From NCBI GenBank assembly GCA_945910005.1, contig OX246741.1:37256276-37320275 (forward strand): a DNA stretch of 64,000 nt, in the 5' to 3' direction. The DNA is from Isoperla grammatica (Eukaryota > Arthropoda > Insecta > Plecoptera > Perlodidae). The notes under the pieces are model-generated. The model made no database searches and was not told the DNA's origin. It saw nothing but the letters and a program-made list of their open reading frames with translations. The translations under genes were made by a program, and so were the position numbers. This document shows positions 32,613-46,214 of this stretch, piece by piece (within the stretch, counting starts at the first letter, position 1; every line of letters begins with the position of its first letter).

Positions 32613-34612
32613 AATTATAAGAGCTACAAGAACTACAGGCCCAACACATGTCTGCCGACGTTATACAAGATCTTCAATTCCATTCTCGCGGCGAAATTAT
32701 CTACTCACCTAACCACAAACAACGTTCTCGCGGACGAGCAAAATGGCTGCAAGAAGGGTACCCGAGGATGCGCAGAGCTGTTGGTGATGGACACCGTAGC
32801 ATCGCGACAAGCTCGCCACAAGAAACGCAACCTTTCCACAGGTTGGGTAGATTACAGGAAGGCGTTTGACTCCGTGCCACACTCATGGCTACTGCGCGTC
32901 TTGCGACTGTACAAGACAGACCCTCGTCTCATCCAGCTTCTTGAGTATTGTATGGCTACCTGGAGAACCACTCTTCATGTGGGACAAGGTGACAACAAGG
33001 TCGCGACGGAGGAAATCCGCATCAAAAGAGGAATTTTCCAGGGAGACAGTCTCAGCCCGCTGTGGTTCTGCCTCGTGCTGAACCCACTCAGCAAAATGCT
33101 GAGGAAAGCCGGACACGGTTACCAACTCCAGAAAACCCCCAAGGTTACGATCACGCACTTGTTCTATATGGATGACCTCAAGGTGTACGCGTCCAGCCCT
33201 GATGAACTTCAGAGCATGTTTGAACTTGTCAAGAGCTTCAGCGACGCAATCTGTATGGAATTTGGACTCGACAAGTGTGCCGTCTTACACGTAAAAAAAG
33301 GCAAGGTTCAAGAACCTCAGGGAGGCCTGCAACTCATGGAAGGGGATTTGATTCAAGATCTGGGCGTTGAAGACAGCTACAAGTATTTGGGTCTTCAACA
33401 GCTGCTGGGAATCAGCGACACCGATGCCAGGAAACAGGTTGAGAAGAACCTCGCCAGGGTGAGCAAGATCTGCAGGTCGTACTTGAGTTCCAGAAATAAA
33501 ATCACGGCGATAAACATGTGGGCACTGCCCGTGGCTTCGTACACATTCGGATCGGTGAAGTGGTCCGACACAGCCCTTCAGGCGTTCGACAGGAAAATTC
33601 GAACCATCCTCACAAAGCACAGGATGCAACATCCGAGGAGCTCCGTGGAGCGACTGTACCTGTCGCGCAACACTGGCGGGTGAGGGCTGCTCAGCGTCGA
33701 GATGCTGTGCCGCAGCAAGGAGAAGCGACTCCGAGCTTACTTTTTAACTCGAGAGAGTCAGCTGCACCATGCCATCTGCACGCAGGACCAAGATTATACG
33801 CCACTTCATATGCGCGCCGAAGAAGTACACCTCAGCATTAAGACGCCGGCAGAGAGAATGCAACAGTGGAGGGAAAAGCCCCTTCACGGCAGGTTTGCAG
33901 CCGAGCTCACTGGGGAGCACACCGACTAAAAAGCCTCGACGGAATGGCTCCGAACTGCGGGCCTCTTCGCTGAAACGGAGGGATTCGTCTTTGCCATTCA
34001 GGATCAAGTGGTGCGCACCAAGAACTATGAGCGATACATCCTCAAAGCCGACGTCCAAGATCGCTGTCATCTCTGCAAGAAAGCTGGCGAGACCTTCCAG
34101 CACATCGCAGGTGGATTCCCGGTGTTAGCTCCCAGAGAGTATTTGGAGCGTCACAACGCAGTTGCAAAAGTGGTCCACCAAGCGCTGGCCAAGGAGTACA
34201 GCCTGGTAGAGGTAGAAACACCGTACTACAAGTGCAAGCCCGAGCAAGTCCTGCGTAACCAATGTGCCAAGCTGCTGTGGGTCACACCCATTGTCACGGA
34301 CAGAGCGGTCGAGGCAAATCGGCCAGACTTGGTTTTGTTTGACAAAAAGGCTAAAACAGCAACTATCATCGACATCGCCGTCCCGCTAGACAACCACGTG
34401 ATCAACACAGTAGCTGAGAAGAAGCGTAACTACCAACCACTCTCCGTCGAACTCAAGGACATATACAAGCTGAGGTCCGTTGAGATAGTTCCTGTCGTCG
34501 TCTCCGTAAACGGTCTGGTCACCGAAGAGTGGTCAGCTGCGAAAGAGAAGCTCCACCTGAAGGACAAGCACGTGCGTGTCATGCAGAAGGCTGCAATCCT
34601 CGGCACAACTAA
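32613..34612 (+). pseudogene. Dong/R4-like LINE D4: RT and restriction-like endonuclease
   Basis: A single frame starts right after (TAA)n in the RT (NYRPNTCLPTLYKIFNSIL). It continues with DYRKAFDSVPHSWLLR, GIFQGDSLSPLWFCLVLNPL, and FYMDDLKVYA with the catalytic aspartates. Downstream lie a zinc-binding CHLCKKAGETFQH motif and the endonuclease core NRPDLVLFDKKAKTATIIDI. A TGA near 33681 (probably from CGA) and a TAA near 33927 are in frame; otherwise the frame is open. Domain order RT, zinc motif, PD-(D/E)xK-like endonuclease is that of R2/R4 LINEs, and the TAA target fits Dong. BEL2 interrupts it at 34612 and the last nine codons resume at 45852. Confidence 0.85.
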
Positions 34613-35169
34613 TGTTGGAGCACACAGGTTAAAAAATAAACAATAATTTAAATACCGGAGGACCACTTTACTTGTATAAAGACTAATACTAAAACAGTTT
34701 ATGGACAGTAAAAACAATGGAGCTAGTTCACTTCACTAGACCTAATTACGCGTGTGATGATTACTATTACTTTTATATTTATGTTACAATCACAATTGAT
34801 GACACTAAAAGATCGCTGGGGCGGATGTGTTCCCACCAGTCCGATACAGTTAGGAGCCTCGACTCGACTGACGAGAAATCTTGAAGAGGAGAAGGGGGTG
34901 GTACGTCACACCATCCCTCTTGGTCAACAGGGTTGACAAAATGTAAAATGAATTAACAATAAAACACAGTTAGTATTAACATCACTTTCGTAGACACAAC
35001 ACCTTCTTCCATCACACACAACTAGCTCTGACAAAACATCTCGTATCCTAGCAACCTTCAAAACAACATACACCGCCTTCTTAACTTAACAATTCCCAAC
35101 CACGGTCTCCTGGATTTACTCCTAGTATTAGCGAAGCGCAAAGCGATCTAGTGGACCGTGTTCCCAACA
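34613..35169 (-). repeat. BEL2 3' LTR (557 bp)
   Basis: Begins TGTTGGAGCACAC and ends TTCCCAACA on the plus strand. Just inside it, the minus strand reads AACAGGGGGGGGGGCA, a clear polypurine tract. Confidence 0.93.
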
Positions 35170-35256
35170 TGCCCCCCCCCCTGTTGATTGGATACAATCA
35201 AAAAATGAAAAATGACCACTGACACGACACATCAGTACACGACACGACACGACACA

Positions 35257-38200
35257 TTAGTTCGACGGAATCGAGTGCTCGTAGGGGAGAGGCACCAGCT
35301 TGGTGATGGGGCGCTTGAATACACCGCTGGACGTCCGGATTGCAGCGACTCGGACGTGACCATCCTTCCCGGGAAAGGTCTCGGTGATAACCGCAAGTGG
35401 CCACTCCAGAGGCGGACGACGGTCCTCCTTGACCAGCACCACCATGCTTGGCTGGAGACTGGATTGGGGAGAAGTCCATTTCCCCCGCTGCTGCAGCAAG
35501 TTGAGATAGTCAGTTGACCACCTCTGCCACAGCTGTTCGTAGAGCTTCTGCACCCGCTGCCATCTGGACAACCTGTTCTCAGTTAAATCAGACAAGCTGG
35601 GTTCGGGATAGCTCATTAGTGGAGCACCAATGAGAAAGTGACCTGGAGATAGGTAACTGGGATCCGATGGGTCATTGGATAAAACAGTAATAGGACGGGA
35701 ATTGAGACAAGCTTCAATTTGTGTTAAGAGAGTGGTGAACTCCTCACTAGTGAGAATTGCGTTGCCTGCTACACGCTTAAAGTGGTACTTGAACGATTTG
35801 ACGCTGGCTTCCCATAGACCACCGAAATGTGGTGCGTGTGGCGGAATGAAGTGCCATTCCATTTCTTCACTAGCTGCATAACTCGATAGCTTGTTCTGAT
35901 GTTGCTCGGAGTTAAACAAGGCTTGAAGATCTTTTAACTCAGAGTTTGCACCGGCGAAGTTAGTTCCATTGTCAGAATATAAATGGAGACATTTACCTCG
36001 CCTTGCAGTAAATCGACGCAGAGCAGCAATGCACGCTTCTGAGGTCAATCCCGTCACTAATTCTTTATGTATGGCCTTAGTAGCTAGGAAAATGAACACA
36101 GCTGTGTAGCATTTGATGGTGATCTTGCTGCGAACAGATCCTTGTTTGATTTGGAATGGACCAGCAAAATCAGTTCCGGTGTTGAGAAACGGTCTTGAAG
36201 GCTGTACTCGTGCTGATGGCAGTTGACCCATCAACTGCTGCGACGTTGAGACCTTGAACCGGAAGCATGTTAAGCATTTATGTGTAAGTGCTGTGACTAC
36301 TTTCTTAATTCTCGGAATCCAATAGCGTTTCCGAAGCGATGCAATCAGAAGCTGTGGTCCTGCATGCAGTAATCGTTGATGCTCAGCCTTGATGATCAAT
36401 TCGGTAACATGGTGGTTTGGCGGTAAGATGATTTGGTGTTTGTTGTCATACGGAAGCTGCGAGTGTCGCAATCTTCCACCTACTCGAAGAACTCCTGATG
36501 TATCTACGAAAGCATGTAGATCACGTAGACTGCTTTTCACTGGGACTTGCTTATTGGAAGCTAGCTCCCGAATTTCTTGAGTGTACGCAGATCTTTGAAC
36601 CAACTTGATGCAGCGTGTAAGTGCTCTCTGTAGCTCTGTTGTACTTAGAGGCCCCAACAGCTTCTCCGAAGGTTGTTTTGCATTTTGATAGAAACGCCAA
36701 CAATACGCCATAACTCTGGTGAGCTTTGTTAGTATTGAAAACCGATGTAGTAGATCGTCTCGCTGATCCTGCATTGCCAGTGCTGTGACTGCGGTTTTCT
36801 TTTCTTCAGGCATATTGAAGTCTTCTCTGCTTGGTACGTCTGTAGGCCAATCTGATGATGGTTGACGTAACCAATGTGGCCCGTGCCACCAAAACGCTAG
36901 TTGCTCTAAATCAGCTGCTTGTGTTCCTCTTGAGATAAGGTCAGCTGGATTGTCACTGGACGAGACATGCTTCCAATCACCAACTGACGAGTTTTCTTGA
37001 ATTTGTGCTACTCTGTTAGCAACAAATGTCTTCCAACGATTTGCTGGTGATGCAATCCAGGCTAATACAATGGTGGAATCGGTCCACAAGAACTTGCGGT
37101 CAATCTTGAGGTTCAAAATTGGGACAGTTTTCTGCAGTAATTTGGAGAGTAATTCAGCACCCAACAACTCGAGACGTGGCAGTGTCACTTTCTTTACTGG
37201 AGCCACTCTTGATCGTGAGAACAATAGCTTGACTGTTGTCGTACCATGTGCGTTTGTTGATCGGATGTACAGTGAACAGCCATATGCCTTTTCTAAGGCA
37301 TCTGCAAAACCATGCAACTCCACGTTAGTAGATGTTCCATTGACCATTACTAATCTGTCAACTTGAATGGTATTCAGATGTAGCAATTGGCTGTGTAGGT
37401 GTTGCCATTGCAGAGAGAGTTCATCTGGCAATTCATCATCCCACTGTAGACTATGTGACCACAGTTGTTGAAGAAACATTTTATATACAATTACTACTGG
37501 ACTCACTAGTCCAAGTGGATCAAAGATTGAAGCTACAATCGATAGGACAATCCGTTTTGTAACTCTTCCTAGCGAAAGGTCTTGCGGGTTGTTTGCAATT
37601 AGGAATTTGTCTGTAACTGGATGCCACGATAATCCCAATGTTTTTATGCTTTCCTTGTTGGTGAAATCGAATGGAAATTGCATTTCTCTTTCTTCTGGTA
37701 GTACAGCTTTTAGAAGATCTGGATGGTTCGAGCACCACTTTCGAAGGGGAAATGCACCACGCTTAAGGAGTGCAATCAGTTCTTTTTGGAGTAGCAACGC
37801 ATCCTTCAAATTGCTTGAGCCGCAGAGTGCATCGTCAACATAAAAATCTCTTTGTAAGACTTCCGCTGCACGAGGGAATTTGTCCGACTCCTCTGCAGCC
37901 AATGTTTGCCAACATTTGGTTGCAAGAAAAGGAGCCGATGCAGTACCATACGTTACAGTTACCAGTTCGTATGTTTTTAATGGCTTGTCAGGGGATGTCT
38001 CATCTTCATGTACTCGAATTTGACGATACATTTTGGTGATATCAGCTGTGAAAACAATCTGATGTGTTCGGAAGCGCAGAATGATGGAATACAAATCCTG
38101 TTGGACTGTAGGTCCCACCATCAATGTGTCGTTGAGAGACACGCCATTCGAAGTTTTTGCGGAGCCATCAAACACCACTCGTGTTTTGGTTGTCGAGCTT

Positions 38201-38271
38201 GATGGCTTTAACACCGCATGATGAGGCAGGTAGCATGTTTGGTTGTTTTCATTATCAGTTGATAATATTAC
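35257..38271 (-). pseudogene. BEL2 RT, RNase H and integrase
   Basis: A 985-codon open frame from 38214. RT shows TKTRVVFDGSAKT, FTADITKMYRQI and DFYVDDALCG (intact YVDD, about residue 125). RNase H shows LHGFADALEKAYG and LWTDSTIVLAWI. Integrase has a zinc-binding part (HQRLLHAGPQ, CLTCFRF) and a core with GTDFAGPFQI, LYSDNGTNFAG and HFGGLWEASV. Compared with BEL1, about nine residues are missing between VHED and YELVTVTYG in the RT fingers. The only nonsense codon is a TAA at 38272, upstream. A small GACAC-type repeat lies after the stop (35219-35262). Confidence 0.92.
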
Positions 38272-39410
38272 TTACTTCATATGGCCGAGGTCCTCGTACT
38301 CTGTCATGAACTTGAGATAATGTTCCCTCAGCTCTTCGTTCCTTTGAAGCTTCCTCTCCAATTGGTAGAATCTTGACCTTGCTTGTTGGTAAGAGTCACC
38401 TAGCTTATCGGAATGTAATCGTTTAGGAAGTTTTACCACGCATCGGCCATTCTCGTCCCGGATCGTGTTTTCCCGAAAATGCAGTTCACAGTTCTGCTCT
38501 TCCTCCGACCTTGGAGACGTGTGGATTTCCTCCAATTCCCAGAACCGCTGAAGTTGTTGGTCCAAGTTTTCTTGACGAATGAAGCAAGACGTCATGGATG
38601 TGCTTGGTGTCTGGTCACTGTACTTTCCTGACAGTATCCAACCAAACTCAGTGTTCTGAAGCACTGGGAATTCTCCGGGTCTTGACCGTTTTTCCATTCG
38701 AAGAATGTAGAGACACAGTTCCGCTCCGATCAACATATCGATCCGTCCAGGTTGATAGAAAGTAGGATCAGCTAGTTGGGCATCCTTCGGTAAATTCCAA
38801 TGCTGACTGTCAATGTGTGCTGACGGCATCTGTCCTGTTATGTGTGGTAGTACAGAACAGACAATGCTCGCATTGTAATTACTCACTGAGGAGTAGATCT
38901 TCGCTGTGGTCGTGTGTTTAGCTTCTGCTGAAGCCTTGTTCACGCCTTCTATGAACACTTGGTTCCGTCGTTTCTTGAGATTTAGCCTTTGAACTAAATC
39001 CTCCGTTACGAAGTTGGATTGGCTTCCACAGTCAAGCAAAGCTCTACATTGCTGGAGTTGACCTGTAGAATCTTCAACCAGAACAATGGCTGTGGACAGC
39101 AAGATGTGCGCTCCCGCCATCTTGTGTCTGACAGCATGGTACGAGCTTTGGGCAGCCCTGGGTACCTGATTTTCCTGACTTCCTGTGACAACAGTTGGTG
39201 CCACTTGTTGGTGTGAATTCCCTGGTCTGTTATTACCTTGGTCCACATGCAGCAACGTGTGATGTCTGGCATCACACTTTTTACAGTTAGTCGAGGTGCA
39301 TATGTTAACTGCATTGCTAGGATGGAGGCAATTGAAACACAATTGGTTGCTTGTGACACAATCTCTCCTGACTTTCACTTCAGCTGCTAAGAAGGCGTCA
39401 CATTTGAACA
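38272..39410 (-). pseudogene. BEL2 zinc knuckles and aspartic protease
   Basis: Contains CFNCLHPSNAVNIC and CKKCDARHHTLLH, then the protease site ALLDCGSQSNFVTEDL within a DUF1758-type domain. The active-site triplet is D-C-G instead of the usual D-S/T-G, so protease activity is doubtful. The segment ends at an in-frame TAA (38272) before RT and starts at the target site of the long-armed insertion. It is the same frame as gag and pol. Confidence 0.88.
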
Positions 39411-39413
39411 GTG

Positions 39414-42400
39414 TAGTAGAAGATAATCAAACGGCTAGCTCTTCAAATGGCGAAGTTTGTTACATTTGTTCTACAACAAGCTAAAAATTTCAGAATATGT
39501 TTGTAACACTATGACACATTTATGATGCAAAGTTAACCAAAATTAGTTCACCGGAAGTTGGTCAAAAAAAATGTCAAAGTCAAATATTTGAAAATAAAAT
39601 AAAAATCGAAATCTCTCAATATCAAATTCCATTTTGAGCTTACAAAGTTGGGTGTGGTATAAAAAGTCGTGTATTTGTACTGTTTATTAGCATCATTTGG
39701 AAAATGTGGTATTTTTGCATTTTGATAGTCGTTCAACAATAAAAATAGACCAAAATATCCACACAAAAGTATTTACCGCACTTTAGTCACATAAAAATGA
39801 TAGAAGTTATTAATATAAAACAAATATGTTTACACGATTGTATAGGTTGAAGAACTAGCTAAAACTTTGTCACTGGTCAAACTTCGAGACGTGAACTTCA
39901 TAGCATCGTTTTTCTTATTTCCCTTGTCGCGGTGCGCCGGCCGTGGTCGCTCCCGCGCGCTAACCGGCCATAAGGCCCGTGCTATTCCCGCCCGAGGCGA
40001 GCGTGTTTGATTAGACTTTACCACAAAATGTGTAAAAAACACTTCTTTAGAAAGTTCAATAGTTGAAAACTTTATTTTATTGTAGTTATACTTTTGTGAT
40101 ATACATTTTTATCTAAAAAGTCATAAAGAGTCATAAATATTTCTATCCAGGCTTCAAATTACAAACAAATAAAATATTGTCATTGCATTTTTCCATTCTA
40201 CTAAATTAGAGAGTACATTTTTAAGAATACCACAAATTTATTGAGCATTTGATAACATAATTTTAGTCAGAAAAGTAAAATGTATCACTTCATTATGGCT
40301 AAAAAACATTTCATCACATCATGGTTGGATAACCAATCACAAATTACGGAACTTACATTTTTGATTAATTCGCTTTAAGTAGTATATTCGGAATCAAATT
40401 TGACAAAAATAATGGGGTTAAACTTTAAATTGATTTCCTGGAGCGACCATCAATTATCAGTGCGTTATTTTTAAAAACATTCGTAAAGAATGCACGCATA
40501 AAACATTGTTTATAGAACGTTTGCGCAACATGCCCTATTAACAGGAAATACGGTGTCAAACATATTTAGAAAATTTAATATTCCTGGTATCTCTAAGTTT
40601 TCTGACTGCATAAAGCTACATCAATATTCAGTTGTTATAATCCAATTAGTATTTTTTGTAGGAATTTATGAATAAAGTAATGTATGATCAATTTTGGCAT
40701 TGCTAGCTTCGTAATGTACTACGTATTTGTACTAAGTACTAAGTATTTACAGCAGGATGAATAAACACCGTAGTTCTTGTGTACACAACTGAAAATACCA
40801 AAGAATACCGGTATTTTGTAAGATAGAACCTATTTACATTTTTGTACTGTTTTTATGCTTAATGCTCAATACCATCCGTTCTTCAGTGTGATTGCGTATA
40901 TTATAACAATCCTTGGCACATCGGCACACTTCAGAACACCCTATTCCACTCTTCATACAAGGACAGAGGGTTGAATTACTACAACCTTTCTTAGATTTGC
41001 ATGAACAAAAAAGTAGTTCAGCATCTCAAGTGCGCAAAAAAAACTTGAGTTAGGAAACCCATGGCATTTTTCTCCCACCCGCTTTCTAAAGGGCCTGAAG
41101 AAAACAATCCCGTGATATTTGGCTTGTGTATTTTTTCTTCCTGCCTATAGTGTCTACAGCTAGATAATAAGTATAATGTCGCCATAAAATGAAATGCAAC
41201 TTCCGTCAATATCAGGGTTGTGTTTGTGAGCTGAAGTCCAGATGTTCAATTTTCAATTTATTGAGGTTCAATACATAGTACAGTATACAAGAACAATATT
41301 TCTTGGGTGAACGACTGACACCGTACAGACACTTCAGTCAGTCTTCACTGAGCACGTTCTCTACATAATATTATAAGGTATAGTTAAAGTTCGTACATAA
41401 AATAAGTTCAATTAGTACGTAAAATTACTACGTAAATCTAAACTACTACTACTTGGTACTTCAAACAAAAATGCTACTAAACCAACATGCAGCTCAACTA
41501 TTTAAACTATACATGAGATAATTTCAGAGGCGTACTAGGCCTATATCTTTACCAGTTTGTCATTATAATAAATCGTTTCACGTATTTAGAATACTGATAA
41601 CAAAGAAACAGGAATACTAGCAAGTTAAGAATTTGCGGTATTGAATGTTCATATTTGTCTTTGTTGTATTTTCTATTTACTGCTTTTATTTCTATGATCT
41701 TACATTTTCGTTTTCGATGTATATGCAAGTGCAACAACCATGAATGTAAAGCTATTTTAAATGTATGTTCATTATAATATTGTATTATCTTCTCTGGGAT
41801 TGCATTGTATATTGTAGAACCAAGGTATGTGATTTATTTTTGTAGGGCACGTTTCATCACATATGGTAGAGTTATATTTTTATTTAAATTAGTTGTGGTA
41901 TTTTGACAGTGGCTAATCGAGTGAAATAAAGTTTTGCGTTTTATTACGTATAAGCAAACTATTTTAAAATATAATTTTCGTACGGACAATATTTGTGTAT
42001 CTTGAAAAACTTAACACGAACATAGTTTTGGGTTTGCGAAGCATGTTGCAGTGCCAAACTGCGTTTCATACGTGTAGAATGAAAGATCCCTTACAAGGGG
42101 GAAGGTTTGAAACTGATGCAACTGATGTCGTCTTCTTGATATACATATGACATCTTAATTCGTTTAGTGAATACTGGTATTTTTTTAAATGTACCCGATG
42201 AATCGTAAACTTTGGATGCAAAATTTCGAGCTACCCCCAACTCGTTTTCGTTTCCTCCTTCGTGAAAAACTCCGAGTGAAACAAGTTCCTCGCTCGAAAT
42301 ACATTCACATATTTGACGGAATACTTCTTATTTCCCTATACCAAACGACGAGGAGACAGTGTCACACCCGGATAGCGCATGTGCTGCGGGCAAGCAACTG

Positions 42401-43862
42401 CATAATGCACACGGGTGTTCCGATTTGTGTTCCTATTTGAAGTATTCCATATACCTTGTGCACTCGTTAGTTTGCATAAGTAGGGCCTAATACAAAAGCA
42501 GTATCACCACATCCGTGTCTATTAAATAAAAATATGCTCATGTATATGCTGATAAGTGAAAAATAAAACTACAATAGCTACATCTAATTACAATTTATAT
42601 TTGCTATTTTTATCTGGAGTTTGCTCGACAGTACGTCCAATCAGATCTAAAGATTTATTGCGCTCGTCTAGGTCAGTGTAAAATCATCCGGGTGTCTGCT
42701 TCTTTTTGACTGCTGTTCAACGAAGTGGCAGCAGCAATGCGATTGGTGTTCAATGTGTTGCACAAACCATTCTTATGATCTCCACTCACGTACAAAGTTT
42801 TATCTGCAGGACCTTAATTTGCGTGGCTTCAAGAAATTCAAACAGGAAGAAGGTCAATTTCAAACCAATTATTTTTGTAAAATTGGATTTCGAATATAGG
42901 CCTGATAATTAATCAAAACTTTTAAGTTCCATAATTTGTGATTGGTTATAATCTAACCATGATGTGATGAAATGTTTTTTAGCCATAATAAAGTGATACA
43001 TTTTACTTTTCTGACTAAAATTATGTTTTTAAATGCTCAATAAATTTGTGTTATTCTGAAAAATGTACTCTCTAATTTAGTAGAATGGAAAAATGCAATG
43101 ACAATATTTTATTTGTTTGTAATTTGAAGCCTGGATAGAAAAAAGTGTGCCTCTTTATGATTTTTTAGATAAAAATGTATATCACAAAAGTACAACTTCA
43201 ATAAAATAAAGTTTTCAACTATAGCCTATAACTTTCTAAAGAAGTGTTTTTAACACATTTTGTGGTAAAGTTTAATCAAACACGCTCGCCTCGGGCGGGA
43301 ATAGCACGGGCCTTATGGCCGGTTAGCGCGCGGGAGCGACCACGGGCGGCGCACCGCGACTAGGGAAATAAGAAAAACGATGATATGAAGTTCACGTCTC
43401 GAAGTTTGACCAGTGACAAAGTTTTAGCTAGTTCTTCAACCTATACAATCGTGTAAACATATTTGTTTTATATTAATAACTTCTATCATTTTTATGTGAC
43501 TAAAGTGCGGTAAATACGTTTGTGTGGATATTTTGGTCTATTTCTATTGTTTAACGACTATCAAAATGCAAAAATACCACATTTTTCCAAATTATGCTAA
43601 TAGGCAATACAAATACACGACTTTTTATACCACACCCAACTTTGTAAGCTCAAAATGGAATTTGATATTGAGAGATTTCGATTTTTATTTTATTTTCAAC
43701 TATTTGACTTTGACATTTTTTTTGACCAACTTCCGGTGAACTAATTTTGGTTAACTTTGCATCATAAATGTGTCATAGTGTTGTGAACGTATTCTGAAAT
43801 TTGTAGCTTGTTGTAGAACAAATGTATCAAAATTTCAAATCCGAGTCGATAATCTTCCACTA
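39414..43862. mobile_element. Element with ~900-bp inverted arms, 3-bp target duplication
   Basis: The left end TAGTAGAAGATAATC is inverted at the right as GATAATCTTCCACTA, and the arms (about 39414-40370 and 42915-43862) are reverse complements along most of their length. GTG flanks both sides (39411-39413, 43863-43865). Each arm carries a GC-rich block (about 39915-40005 and 43280-43362) in otherwise AT-rich DNA. The loop encodes no transposase; it holds a decayed LINE fragment. Insert plus duplication is 4,452 bp, a multiple of three. The superfamily is unclear: 3-bp duplications occur in Harbinger, Zator and Academ, but the termini match none that I can recall. Confidence 0.85.
41240..42080 (-). 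pseudogene. LINE C-terminal fragment inside the long-armed element
   Basis: The minus strand at about 42080-41549 reads KLYFKIVCLYVIKRK, LPYVMKRALQK, a stop, then ITYLGSTIYNAIPEKI. This pattern is seen at the C-terminus of CR1/Jockey-like ORF2 proteins. A downstream tail near 41240-41290 has a CAATAAATTG signal on the minus strand. No RT core is present. It is a different, older family than LINE-A. Confidence 0.5.
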
Positions 43863-43865
43863 GTG

Positions 43866-44907
43866 GATGCGAGTTGGAGCAGAAGGGACATTTTTGGCTT
43901 TTCACTGCCACGTAACTCCCGCCTGACTGTTTAGTCCCCTTCTGTTGGTTGACCTAAGAGTCCCCTGTTCGGCCGTCATCGTGATTGGAGCGACTACTAA
44001 AGGAGGTAATGTTTTCTAGCGCCTGAGACTTACGCTCTAAAAACAGAAAAAGGTCTGACAGTGGCGGAAAGGCCTGTTCTGTCTCCTTGATCTCCCACTC
44101 TCTGCGCGTTTGTCGGTCCAGGCGATCAACTACAAGTTGGAACACAAACACGTCGCCCAACGATTGTGGAACGTCCATGGCCTTTAAAGCATTCATATTA
44201 CTCCTAACTGTATTTACAAATTGCCTCAGCTCTGTGGCTGATTCCTTGTGAACTGCTTTTATGTACAAAATATCTCTAATGTAGGTTGACGCGATGAGCT
44301 TTTTGTTCTCATATCTACCCTGAAGAAGCTCCCACGCTACTACATAGTTACTTTCAGTTATCGGTAAGTTCTGTAATAACTTAAAAGCTTGGCCCTTCAG
44401 TGCTGTTAACAAGTAGTGGAACTTTTGTATTGTCACTAAGGTCTTGTTATCATGGACCAACGCCTTAAAGGAGTCTGAGAGTGGTAGCCATTCCTCATAC
44501 TTCCCGTCAAAGGATGGCAATGAAACTGCTGGTAGTTTCAAGTTTACCGATCCAAGTTGTGATCCAGGAGATCTGTTCATTTCTCCTGAATTGGAATTGC
44601 GTTCGAGGTTCTCGGTCAGGTACTCCCTTAGTATTAACTCCATTTTCCCTTCTGCTTTGAATAAACCTTCTTCGAACATAGCTCGATCCTCGTCATGGTC
44701 AGACGTACCGGTATTGTCCTCCGTTTCAAGTGTAGACTGTTTATTGTCATACTTTTCACGGAGTACAGGTAGCTGCCTTAGTCTCGCTCTAACCTCTTCT
44801 ACATTGTCAGTTAGTTGAAAGCCCTCAATGAACGTCTTCAATCGAGTGAGTTGTGATTTAAGAACACCTCTCTGCTTAATAAGTTTTGAAAGTTGAGAAG
44901 GATCCAT
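43866..44907 (-). pseudogene. BEL2 gag (DUF1759-type)
   Basis: I chose the ATG at 44907 (MDPSQLSKLIKQRG) because it begins the helical N-terminal region typical of BEL gag; an upstream in-frame ATG exists at 44979. DUF1759 features include LPSFDGKYEEWLPLSDSF, IQKFHYLLTAL and QGRYENKKLIASTYI. A TAG at 43954 follows the RTGDS region. The frame then continues to the first zinc knuckle (KCPFCSNSHPL), where the long-armed element is inserted. The remaining knuckles resume at 39410. Confidence 0.88.
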
Positions 44908-45263
44908 GATTGCAGAGAAGGAATAACAAGGAAATAAATAAGAGATGGATGTCTGATCTGACCTGAATCCTTGTAACACGGGTTGTGAAACAATGTCAAG
45001 ATGCTGGATCGCCGAGTGGCTCGAAGGCTGGACACCTCTGTTGTCGAACTACCCCAACTGGCCTGTGACGTCAGCGAGCTAGGCGCGTACAACAATGGGC
45101 TGCCGACAGCGCGGGCGGGCGAAGTAGATGTTTGCAGCGAAGACGGTCTGCATTCCTTGTAACCTGCTGTTGCTAGGCTACCACGGAAAGAACGCAAGTG
45201 CCGCGATGCACACGAATATTATTGTAGTCCGTAATTGTAAGTTGTAACCACACACGCGCGATT

Positions 45264-45282
45264 AATCCGGCCCGGAGGACCA
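45264..45282 (-). promoter_or_regulatory. BEL2 primer-binding site
   Basis: Two bases inside the 5' LTR the minus strand starts TGGTCCTCCGGGCCGGATT. This is close to the complement of the tRNA-Tyr 3' end as I remember it (about two mismatches). The tRNA identity is inference. Confidence 0.5.
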
Positions 45283-45284
45283 AA

Positions 45285-45846
45285 TGTTGGAGCACACAGG
45301 TTAAAAAATAAACAATAATTTAAATACCGGAGGACCACTTTACTTGTATAAAGACTAATACTAAAACAGTTTATGGACAGTAAAAACAATGGAGCTAGTT
45401 CACATCACTAGACCTAATTACGCGTGTGATGATTCCTATTACTTTTATATTTATGTTACAATCACAATTGATGACACTAAAAGATCGCTGGAGCGGATGT
45501 GTTCCCACCAGTCCGATACAGTTAGGAGCCTCGACTCGACTGACGATAAATCTTGAAGAGGAGAAGGGGGTGGTACGTCACACCATCCCTCTTGGTCAAC
45601 AGGGTTGACAAAATGTAAAATGAATTAACATTAAAACACAGTTAGTATTAACATCACTTTCGTAGACACAACACCTTCTTCCATCACACACAACTAGCTC
45701 TGACAAAACATCTCGTATCCTAGCAACCTTCAAAACAACATACACCGCCTTCTTAACTTAACAATTCCCAACCACGGTCTCCTGGATTTACTCCTAGCAG
45801 AGTATTAGCGAAGCGCAAAGCGATCTAGTGGACCGTGTTCCCAACA
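45285..45846 (-). repeat. BEL2 5' LTR (562 bp)
   Basis: Matches 34613-35169, with an extra CAGAG near 45798 and about five substitutions. It starts TGTTGGAGCAC and ends CCCAACA on the plus strand. Confidence 0.93.
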
Positions 45847-45851
45847 ACTAA

Positions 45852-46214
<363 letters not shown>

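Larger units (their letters stand above)
34608..45851 (-). mobile_element. BEL/Pao LTR retrotransposon BEL2, young, interrupted
   Basis: LTRs at 34613-35169 and 45285-45846 are flanked by the 5-bp duplication ACTAA (34608-34612, 45847-45851). They differ at about five positions plus one 5-bp indel by eye, roughly 1%, so BEL2 is younger than BEL1. The internal region encodes a gag-pol polyprotein in one minus-strand frame. It is damaged by two nonsense codons and by a 4,449-bp element inserted in gag. The host site is the last exon-like coding part of D4. Confidence 0.93.
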
